In this document: piece by piece, positions 45,571 to 57,500 of the stretch
Layout: each line of letters opens with the position of its first letter
How positions within the stretch are numbered: position 1 is the stretch's first letter
NCBI GenBank assembly: GCA_028015205.1
Contig: CM051512.1
Coordinates: 6,570,755-6,634,754, forward strand
Length of the DNA stretch: 64,000 bases
Reading direction: 5' to 3'
DNA from: Mytilisepta virgata
Taxonomy: Eukaryota; Mollusca; Bivalvia; Mytilida; Mytilidae
Notes under the pieces: model-generated
Databases searched by the model: none
What the model saw: only the letters and a program-made list of their open reading frames with translations
What the model was told of the DNA's origin: nothing
Position numbers and translations under genes: made by a program

Positions 45571-48500
45571 CTGAAAAAAATTTCATATATCTTAACAGGG
45601 GTGTAATAAAATGTTTTGCTAAAAGTTTGATGATGTGACAATACCCATCTTTTTCTGAGTGCCGCACTTAATGCAAAATGTGCCTCTATCGATGCACTAC
45701 ACTTCTATGCAACAACAGTAATGACCAAAATATAATATCAATTGCACAAAGTTAAGCATGGATGTGTATTATAATATTTAAGTGGGATCTATGTTCACCA
45801 ATATTTGTGCTATAATGCTAACCTGACAGCATCCTTTCTTTACTTAAGGATTCACTGTAATTTTTTTCCAGTCTATGAAGAAATAACCTTAATCACGTGG
45901 TACACACTAAATAACCTGCATATTTGAAGGTGTTCATCATGTGCATTGAGGTTATTTTGAATAGGATGAAAACAAAATTAGTCAATCCTACTAATTCAAT
46001 TCCAACAGTTGTTTTGACGTCTAAATGTTGGGATTCCATTTAATGACATCATAGCAGAGAAGAAAATTTAGTCTATAATATGATAGATGAAATAAACTGA
46101 CCAATCAAATGACATGTTACATCCAATATTAAAATATTCTCAAATAATCTAAATATTTTTCTTTCTTTCTGATGTCTAATCAAAACCTGAGCTTACCAAC
46201 ATCATCCTTAAAAATACTCTTCTTTGTTGCTGTTGTAGTGGTTTTTTTCTTTTTCTTCTCCTTCGGTTTGGCCGCTGGGACATCAGAAAAGATGTCTGTA
46301 TCGTCCTGGAACAAATCTTCATCTTTTGTTTTGACTTTCTTTGTTTTCTTCTTTGCTGTTTTGGATGCAAATATATCATCATCCTGGAAAAAACAAAAAA
46401 AAAACAATCTGTAATAAACATGTATTCATAATGGCATTAGGTGAAGTTGAATTGGCCTTTTTCTATTAACTCATTTCAAGGAGTTACCTCTCATCAGCAG
46501 TGTTAATACCAAAACATTTGGAAGACCAAAAACCAAACTTATTTGAAACAAGAAGTACTCATAACCAAAAATACCGAAATAGGAAGCCAAATTTCAGCTA
46601 AGGAGATCTACCATGTGCAATACAAGGAATAAACCCTTAGTATTTCTATTATTTTTGAATTTTGCTAAATACTGGTAATTTCTGTAACAAATCAATGAAT
46701 AATCATGTCAGACAAGTTTGACAACTGGGTTGGTTAATACCCTCGGGGACATATGAGTATGATAAATCTCATTCAACTAAACCGACTTAGGTTGTACATT
46801 TCAGAAATAAACAAAACTTGATTTATAACACCTAACAGACATACTAAGAAATAAGATAGGTAATAAATATTAAATTCTATATGGGTCAATATTGTAAAGA
46901 TGTATTTAAGCCTCAGACATTTAATAAATTTGAATCTTCATCTCAGGGTTCTTCTAACCTAAAATATAATTGCTGATTTAAAATAAGCTTATAATTATGC
47001 AGAAATACCAAGCAGTTTTAAGAAAACAACTGTTGTAATTAAAAACATAGAGGTTTGAGCTCACTTTACGAGTCTGTCTACATTGAGGTTATGATAATCT
47101 ACCTACATCAACCCCCCCCCCCCCTTCTGTGTAAAGTTACAATTTAGATAATACTTGCATTATGTTCTATGTTAGGTTTGTCATCTTTCTTTGTAGAATC
47201 TGTTGTCACCTCTTTTGTAGATTTTGGAATGTCTGGAAAGCAAAACACTAACTAGTTTAAAATATACATATGAGTGAATATTCATAGGCATATTTACAAT
47301 CTACAATGAGGTTATATCGTAATTTCTCTAATTTTTTTACACTTACAAAATTGTCACAGTTTGTAATTCTAACTTCTTCCATAAGTTAATCACTTTCAGT
47401 CAATATAGGGGTTTTAGTTTGTCTTTCTTAATCATTTTAAACATCTACTTATTTACTAGAGGCTCCCAGGAGCCTGTATCCCTCACCTGGAAATCATGTG
47501 CTTGGTTTTGCCCAATTGTTCACTGGTTTCAAACAAGAAGAAATTTCAGTGAATTTTCCAAGAAGGTCCTACGTTAAAATATGTTTGCTTGTTGGGGCAC
47601 TCTTTGATAGCGGATGGGGTCATCAGATATGATTCCGATAGAGGAACAACTAATATAAGGACTATTGAAGCCAATTTTTGTTCTAATTGGCATTTTGGTT
47701 TCAGACAAGAAAATCTTTAAGTAAATTACCGATAGGGTCCTATGTTAAGCTACATGTATGCTCAGCTACAGTGGCTATCTTGGATGGTGGGTGGGATCAT
47801 CAAATATAATTCTGAAAGAGGACCACCTAAGGATCATTGCTGCCAACTTTTGTTCCAATTGGCATAGTGGTTTCAGACAAGAAAAGATTTAAGTAAATTT
47901 CCCATAGGGTCCTTTATAAAACTATGTTCAGCTCTGGTGGCCATCTCACACAAACTTAAAAATACCAGTAAAATGCTCTATATTTTCTTTCCATTGGTCA
48001 TAATTAATTATTATTTCTTTTATCTAAAGTTATTGGCAGAAAATGGAGAACCCAAAGTAGAACCTATGGCTGGAAAACTGACAATCCTTAACAATTTTTA
48101 CAAGAGTCAAATACACCTACCCATGACCTGGATTAGAAATGTTGAACTCAGTGTTAAATAGGATGTGGGTCATCAGTAGTAAAAGCAGCTAACTAGACCT
48201 AATCAGCCATCACTGCCCCCACAACCCCTCTCCCCCCTCGTTTGCTAAATATTGATCATCAGATCATAAACAACAATAAACAAACAATAAACCTTACTAG
48301 TTTTAGGTTTTAAAGATGAATCTGCAAATATGTCCTCATCATCTTTTGTATCTTTCTTTGGCTTTTCTGTTTCTTGTTTGATAGGAGGCGCTACAGTTGC
48401 TGATGGCGATGGTGCTGTATCTTTAATAGATGATGAAGCAAAAATATCGTTATCTTCATCAAAAATGGTCTTTTCTTTGGCTTTTGTTTTTTTCTTAGGA

Positions 48501-51500
48501 GCAAATATATCTTCATCGTCATCTTCTATAACCTTTTTCTTTTCTGTTGCCTTGGCAACAGGTGTTTTTGCTGAAAATAAGTCTTCATCAAAATTAGTTG
48601 ACTTTGGCACTTTTGGATTAGAAGAAAATATATCATTGGTATCACTTAATACTTTAGATTTTGTTTCAATTGGCTTTGAAAAAATGTCATTATCTTCAGT
48701 TTCAATTTTTGTCTTTGGAGATGTTTTGTCTTTTATTGCACTTTTACTAACACTGGAATCATTAAACAAATTGTCAGCAACATTGGCAGTTTTTGTAGGA
48801 ACATCCCGAGGTTTTGGAGGTGAAGTACCAAACAAATCTTCATTCCCAAAGAGGTCAGAGGTTGGCTGTGGTACTCTGTCATTTTCTGGAACAGACGGCG
48901 GTAAAGTTGACAAACTCTCAGTAGAAGGTTCAGGGGAAAAGTGTCGGCTGTGACGACTTGGTGGTCGTCTCTTTGCTTGTATTTTAGCTCTATCCTGAAA
49001 TACAATGCAAGCTCGCCATTATATTTATATATCTGAATTAACATCCATAATTTACATTTTTACAGATAAGAAAACATAAAATAGTAGGCGTCATGTAATA
49101 ATTTAATCTGTTTCAAATTTGTCTTTCTAAGCCAGCCAGCCTGAAGGCTATAGTTTTGTTTTGGAGATATGCTGTTGGGTCATCAATATTCAATTTTGTA
49201 TGTGTCAGTCAAAATAAGAATTGTTCAAATTTTCATTGTAAAAGCTTTTGTCTGTAGCATACTATTTGCAGTCCAAAACTTGAAATTTCTATTGTTTATA
49301 AATGAATTATTACTATTAGTATTCAAATAACCCCATGAAAGTTTTATGATATTTTCAAGAACATGAAAGTTAATACATACCCTTTTTGTTTTAATCATTG
49401 AATGACTTAATGTTTAATGAGAAACCAGGGTGAGTTATATTTTCCTAACCAATAAAGGTAAGGGAGATAATAAATTTGTCTCCCTTTTAGCCTCAGGGCA
49501 AAAGGGAGAGAATTTAATTATCTCCCTTACCTACATTGGTTGGGAAAAGATAACTCACTCTGGTTCCTCATTGTACATGAATCAACTTCAGGGTATTATT
49601 TATGTATTTAAAGAGATTGACTATGGGTACTGGCATTTGTGTACCTTATTTGCACTCTGTAAGGTCTTTGCTTCTGCAGGCTTGTCAAAGTCAACAGCCT
49701 CATTTTCAGATTTCTCTATAGGTGGCGCTGCACCTGGTAAAAGGGCTGCAGGATTAATACCCAGGTTCATCTGTAACAAACAAAATATATGAATCTTATT
49801 AAGATGCATTTATTAATGTAAAAACAAGGCAAAATATGTTTCCTCCCTTTTTTGAAAGCAGAAAAAAGTTGTTTAAGTGTATCTTGAAAATTTCTTTTCT
49901 TTATTTTCTGTAATATCTTGTTAAAGAAAATTTTACATTATTACATGAATAAAATTTCATATATAATTTTTTGATAATCAATTTTTGGGTATGTTAGGTT
50001 GAGAAATCCCATAGAAAATACAACTGTACTGATAATTAGATAGGTTTTCATTAAAAAAATGTATGAATTTTTAAGAGGGTGACAATGAATGTATTGTAAT
50101 TTTTTATTCTTCCATATTTATCTATTTTGACTTTTTTATTTTCAAGGGAATTATTATAAAAAATCTCCTTTTTTTCATTTCTTTCTAACACAATTTATCC
50201 TTTCCTATAAACTAAATACATGTACGTTCTTGGACAATCATGAAAATATTCAGATATTTTTATACCTGTAGCTTTCCTATTTTCCCTGTAGCTTTCGGAG
50301 GTGAACTTGTTATGTTAGGTGTCCTTTTATGCTAGCAAGTAAAACAAACAGAAAACACTAACAGCAAAAAACAACATTAAAAAAAAGCAAAACAGTCTGA
50401 AATCAAAATACTGTGAATTCTTTTATTCTAAAGAGCATTAATTTTCTTAAAATAAAATAATTTGAAAAATTTATAATGGATGCTTCAGGCATGGGGCGAA
50501 TTACATTGCAATGTAATGCATTACATTACAACTACTTTACCAAAGTAATGCATTATATTACGCATTACATTTTATAAATTTTATTATAAACCAGAGGCTC
50601 TTAAGAGCCTATATCACTCATCTGATATATCAAAAACAAATTTTGTAGAAGATTCTTAAATGAGGTTTCTATCAAATTTTGTTTTTAAATGCTTAAGTGG
50701 TTCAGATGAAGAATTTTAAAACATTTTCTCCATATGGTCCAATGTTAAAGAATATTCTGTGATGGTGGCCATCTTGAATTTCAGATCAGCACAAAAAACT
50801 CAAAATTAGAATATAACCACCCTAGTAATATTTGTGTACGATTTGGTTTAAATCTGTGGAATGGCTTCCAAGAAAAATAATTTTCCCATATGGTTCTATG
50901 TTAAACTATGTTCTGTGGTGGTGGCCATCTTGGATTTCGGATCAGCACCAGAATCTCAAAATTGGTAGAGGACCACCCTAGTACTATGTGTGCATGATCT
51001 TGTTTAAATGTGCGAGACTGTTTCTGAGAAGAAGCTGTTTGTATGTATTTCCCATAGGGTTCTGTGTTAAACTATGTTCCACGGTGGCGGCATCTTGGAT
51101 TTCGAATTGGCACCAAAAACTCAAAACTTATAGGGGACCACCCTCGTATCATTCCTGCATGATCTGGTTTCTATGTGTGAGACGGTTTCTGAGAAGAAGA
51201 TGTTTGTATGTATTTCCCATATGATTTTCTGTTAAACTATGTTTCATGGTAGCAGCCATCTTGGATTTCGGATCCGCATCAAAAACTCAAAATTAGAAGA
51301 GGACCGTCTAAGGAACATTCCAACAATATCACAATTCAATCTGCCAAGCGGTTTCTCAGAAGATTTTTGAAATTTCAGCCAATCAGAACGCATTATTGGC
51401 CCTGGCAGCCATGTTGAATTTCCGATCAGCACCAAAAACTCAAAACTTTGTTAAGTACCACCCAATGAACATTCCTGCCAAGTTTTGTTCCAATTGGCCA

Positions 51501-54500
51501 CATGGTTTCAGAGAAGAAGATTAAAATGTGAAAAGTTTACAGACGACGACGACAGACACAAAGTGATGACAATACCTCAAATGGCCCTTTGGGTCAGGTG
51601 AGCTAAAAGTTATTACATGCATTTATTCCAATGTAATGCATTACATTAAAGTTACGCATAATGCCAAAATTAGGGCATTACAAATTACATGAATTACTTG
51701 GAAAAATGTAATGCATTACAGGGCATTACAATTACAAATTAGCATTACCCCATGCCTGGTATGAATACCATGAAAACAAAATAAAGTGAATTCATAGTAT
51801 GTATTGAGGAGAAAGTTACCATTTCAATGTTAATTTGCATACTTTTTTATCAACTATTTAGAGATTTTGTCAAAAATAAGAATGAGATATTAACAACTTC
51901 TTGTAGGGTTGAGAAATGAACATTTATTTTTAAATATCAAATGAAGCATAAGTCCATTTCATTTTTTTGTTGTTAAGAACTGACTCCTGAGCAATTCTTA
52001 CACAAAGTTATGTTGTATAGATAGATATTTCCTCCTTAAACCCGAATCCTAAGCAACATGATACCTATATTCAAAGTTATTTGTATATAGAGATTTTGAT
52101 ACAATCAGAAAAGAAACAGTAGCAATATCTGTGAAGTTTTACTCTGTTTTATCATTCGCCATTTTTTAACAACCTCTACATCCAGACAAAAACAGTATAA
52201 TGCCATAGAGTACAGTCTGCAGTAATAATTTTGTTTGATCAATAGTTACAAATATTCCTTATAGTATAACTAATCAATGAATTCAAATACCAGAAATAAA
52301 CAACATGTGCCTGAACTATGCAGTAAATCATGCATGTGTGCAGCACATGAGTTATTTAGAGCTGTAGTTTGATCACAAGTTGTTTATTTCTGGTATTTTA
52401 ATGCAGCGATTAGATTACTTTTTATTACATTGTAAAGTATCTAGCACTTTAGAAGAAATAAATTGAAATAAAATGGACTATGTCTTTTGATATCTCTCTG
52501 CGGCAATTGTGACATCACTTCGTAGAGTGAAATACCGGATGTTCTTTTCACATGTGATTTACCAGAGTTTCTTTCACTCGGATACTACAGTAAATAACTG
52601 GCTACAATGTAATAATGTAGTTTCTATTGGATTCTATGTCAAAGTCAAATGAAATAAATAAGCAAACAAAACACAGTAAAATTCTGGTAGCTCCACCTCC
52701 AATGAAACATATATTGGTTTTAAGAATTTTGTATGTTTGTGATATTATTATCCAATTAAGGAACAACTGTGATACCTTGTACTTTGGGAATGAGCAGAGG
52801 TTTTTACCCCTTTCTGGTGTTTTCAGTAATGTTTATGATTTTAGTCAGTAATTAGGGCCCTTTGTCAGTAATCTCAAATTTCAGCATGAAAACTACCATA
52901 GAAACCTGCCATCAAAGCATTTTATATTGTGTTAAGTATAGAAACAATCCGAGTTTTCATCATCAATCTCGTTAAAATGCTTTTCATAACGAGATAATCA
53001 AGCGCAATGTGAATTCTACACACGATTTAAACAACAAAACAAAAAATTCAAAGCTAAGCAAACTCAAATAATAAAACAAGCAGAAAATACACAGCCAAGT
53101 TAATTTTAAATTATCAAATACCTCATCAACTGGAGAATCAGGCAATCCTTCTTCTGATTCTGAAAATGTTAAAAAAAAAATTTATGTTATAGATACAGTA
53201 TTTAATAATAATAGCCTTTAACACAAAGAATGGCTTCAGTTAATTCAAATGGACTGTGAAAAATTCCAAAAGATATTTGACTTTGAATTATGTATCCTAA
53301 ATGTCCTACAAGCATTCTCCATTAGAAACATAAAAGTTTAAAAAATCAAATTTCAAACTCAAAAATATTTTTTAGAATCAAATATTTACATGATAAAATA
53401 ACATAAGATTTCTGAAATACAACATGTCATGACATGTAGTTACTTGAAATTCAGAAATCAATACAATGGTTTGATTACTGCAACACGATACTGACTGCAA
53501 TAATTAAAATTCATAATTTGGTTTCTACTACTTCTATTCTTTTTAAGGAAATCAGTCAGCAGTTACCAAGAGAGAGACTGTTTACAAAGATTTGCAAATC
53601 AAAAATGCATACAAAATATTTTTGAAATACCAGGTGTTGCCAATGTTGCAAAATCCCATTTTGTATTACATTCAGAAACAGAATTTTTTACATGGCAATA
53701 TTTCTAGCAAAAATATATTTTGAAAAATCTGCAACATATGTTAAAAACATTTTGAACTGATGACTAAAGAACATCATCTGAAAATTTTATATAATTATAC
53801 TTTTTTCATGTTCCTCTTTTCTCTGCTTATTAGCACCAAATGGATCAACCCCTCCAAACATGGACACAGCACCTGGAGGTTTCTTTACTACTGGAGCAGA
53901 AGACACATCAGACTGACCGCCAGAAGGTTTTCGTTCTGCTGAATCAGATGTCACTTCTGATTGGCTTTCAGCAGGCTTTGTTGGTGGTGTCGGTTTCTCT
54001 GGTTTACCAGCAGGTTTTGGAGGTGGTGGTTGTCTTTGTTTGGGTGGAAAAAGGTCATCCTCTTCATTATCACCATCAAACAAAGCATCTGAAAATAATA
54101 ATTCAAACAAATTCAATCTTCTGTTAAAATTCAAAAGGTTAATTTATTTGTTTCATTTCAGTAAACATCTGATACAATATTTAACCATTGCTGTCATGTA
54201 CATGTATGACAGTGAAAAAAAATGTCAGAAAAAATATGCAAATGCAAATTTTAACTACACAACTACAGAAGCCTCATAAAAAATTAAAATTTTTTTAGTC
54301 AAGCAATTTCATAGAAGAATTGGGCAGTTGCTCATTAATAAAACCACATAAAAACTGCTGGATGTTATAATCTTTTGCCACATTCAGCATATAATGATTT
54401 TTGTCTCTGGTACATAGTATTATCCTTAATTTTCAAATGAATAAATACAAGCAATGAGAACTGCAGATTTGATTTGAATATTTGAAAAATTGATGATACT

Positions 54501-57500
54501 ATTATTAAAGAAGGCATGCTGGATTAATTCTTGATCCCAAATGTTACATATACATGGCACGAGTATGGGTGAAAGTACAGAATATGCCAATATCTGGAAA
54601 TTTGGAAGAATCCAATATTTTTAAAATATTCTATATAGGAATATATTGACTAAATAACAATCCAAAGATACTAATATTAGATATAGTAAATTTATACTAT
54701 GCTGTATACGACGCATTTCTAGGAGTTACCTCTCATCAGCAGCATTAAAACCGAAACATTTGGAAGACCAAAAAACCAAACTTATTTTAAAACAAGAAGT
54801 ACTCATAACCAAAAATACCAAAATAGGAAGCCAAATTTCAGCTAAGGAGATCTACCATGTGCAATACAAGGAATGAACCCTTAGTAATACTATTATTTTT
54901 GAATTTTGCTAAATACTGGTAATTTCTATAACAAATCAATGAATAATCATGTCAGACGACTGGGTTAGCGAATACCCCCAGTGACCTAGGGTCCACTATG
55001 CAGAGGCATCGTCCCAGGAGTATCAAAATAACAATCCAAAGATACTATTAAATATTAGATATAGTAAATTTATACCATGCTGTAAATGACGCATTTCAAG
55101 GAGTTACCTCTCATCAGCAGCATTAAAACCGAAACATTTGGAAGACCAAAAACCAAACTTATTTTAAAACAAGAAGTACTCATAACCAAAAATACCAAAA
55201 TAGGAAGCCAAATTTCAGCTAAGGAGATCTACCATGTGCAATACAAGGAATGAACCCTTAGTAATACTATTATTTTTGAATTTTGCTAAATACTGGTAAT
55301 TTCTATAACAAATCAATGAATAATCATGTCAGACGACTGGGTTAGCGAATACCCCCAGTGACCTAGGGTCCACTATGCAGAGGCATCGTCCCAGGAGTAT
55401 CAAAATAACAATCCAAAGATACTAATATTAGATATAGTAAATTTATACTATGCTGTATACGACGCATTTCTAGGGGTTACCTCTCATCACCACTAAAATG
55501 GTCAAAATCTGTAAATCTGACAAATTATGGAAAACTTTCAGGCATGCAAGAGATAAAACAAAGGAATAGTGTTTTCCCTGCTAATCTTCATCTCAATGTT
55601 ACTGTGAGGCCTTTAACACTGATAAAAAATCTTTCCTCCCCATGGAAGATTTAAGAAGACCACTAACACCAATTTCTTTGCTAAAGTTTACAATGAAATA
55701 AATATGTCACCTTTCTGTGGTACAGGTTTATCCTGTTTCTTCTTCAGTGCACTGATTGGATCCATACCACCAAACATAGACACACCCCCAACTGGTTTCT
55801 TTGGTTTGACTGGTTCCTCTTTAACATCTGGGGGTTTGGAAGTAAACATATCATCTTCATCATCTTTCAATATGCTATCACCTACAATAAAATACAAGGA
55901 TAAAATTATGAGCAAATCTAATACAGAAAAAATAAGGTGACCTGAAACAAAGTTTTCCGTCATTGATTATCACCATATGAAGCAGACTGCTATACGTCAT
56001 TAAACTACAAAACAGATTTTACGTCGGAAAATTCAGTCAAGAAAAGGCTTCTCTTGTTTTTCCATTTTGGACTACTGTGGTTTACTGCCACTTTCCTCAG
56101 TTCATGGGCAGCCTAGAAATCCAGGTCCAATTTTCAAGAACACTTTGTAATATACAAGTGCTCAGTGTTGACAGATGAGATCAGTAGTAATGACAAATTA
56201 ATTAACACTAGCCATAATGGTCCCCTTCCAACCAATAGGTTGATAATAAATGATAAAATATGCTCAATATACATTTATTACCTTTTGGTTTAGGTGGAAC
56301 AGAATCTGGCTTAGGTGGGGTAAATAAATCTTTCTTTTCATCATTTTTGTCTTTAACAGTTTCTTTAGCGACAGGTTTGTTTATGGCTGGTGTAGGTGTG
56401 AACATATCATCGTCATCATCAGCAAAGATAGAAGATTTTGTATCAGGTTTCTGAGTTACAGCTATAGGGGCTCCAAATATGTCATCATCCTCATCTTCAT
56501 CAAACAAAGATCCAGCTGAAACACCCAAAACATTACTTGATTAAAACAGTCAAACATCAAACAATCCATCAAATTGAAGTAATAAAATCTAGGAAAAAGT
56601 ACAATAATTAATATTCATGAGAAGATCGAAAGTATACATTCAGTAAAATTCACATTCAAACAATCAATCTGATCATTGATGTGAATGACAAAATTCAGGA
56701 AAAGGTAAAATAATGAATATTCATGAGAAAATAATTCCTGCAATACTGAAACGGAATTCATAAAGCAAACTAACAGTACTTTAAATGGTGATCTTCATCC
56801 TGCCGTCTGCCTGAATAATACAATATCCCATTAGTGTTTTGTTTATGATAATGCCAATTTTTTATCAGCTACAATATAGGTAGGCATAAGCTACAAATGT
56901 ACCTGTTTCCCGTTTATAGGAAATACCAATTCTATACAATTCATTTAACCAATAAATTCAACTTACCAGCAGGTGGTGTTGGGGGTTTCGGTCTATCATC
57001 ATCGTCTGTTTTGTCCTCAATTTTGACCTTTGGTTTCTCCTTTTCGACTTTGACCTTTGGTTTCTCCTTTTCGACTTTGACCTTTGGTTTCTCCTTTTCA
57101 ACTTTGACCTTTGGTTTTTCCTCTTCAACTTTGACCTTTGGTGGTTCAGGTTCGTCTTTCTCCTTTGAACTTTCAGATTTTTTTCTATTTTTCAATGCAG
57201 CCATAGGATCCATTCCACCGAACATAGAAACGCCACCTACCGGTTTCTTCTTTGGCGGAGAGGTAGCCATCTTTTCCTGAAAATATAATTAAATTTAATA
57301 TACTAATAAGCAACATTGGAAAATCTAGTTTTGCTAAACAGTATTTCACCATCAAAATATTACTACACCTTCATATTTCATTTACTGGTAAGATATGAAA
57401 AGTTTGATTTACTTAGATACTGGTAATGAAAGACTTTAAAATAGTGTTAATTCATAAATCCAAATGTTTAAAATAAACAAAATTTGACATATCTTGATTT

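Noticed and set aside
47154..47159. GT donor (A|GTATTA) for the small WASHC2 exon
   Set aside because: It leaves a phase that makes TGA immediately at the next acceptor; the adjacent GC donor preserves the frame.
48291..48293. AAG|GTTTAT donor for the largest WASHC2 exon
   Set aside because: The nearby A|GTAAGG is a stronger match and is the one whose phase fits the next exon.
48330..48953. 207-codon open frame on the plus strand
   Set aside because: It is the antisense of the largest WASHC2 exon; the minus-strand reading has the conserved motifs and splice sites.
56897..57280. 127-codon open frame on the plus strand
   Set aside because: Antisense of the WASHC2 exon with the 27-bp repeat; its repeated Phe/Ser pattern is a mirror of the coding minisatellite.
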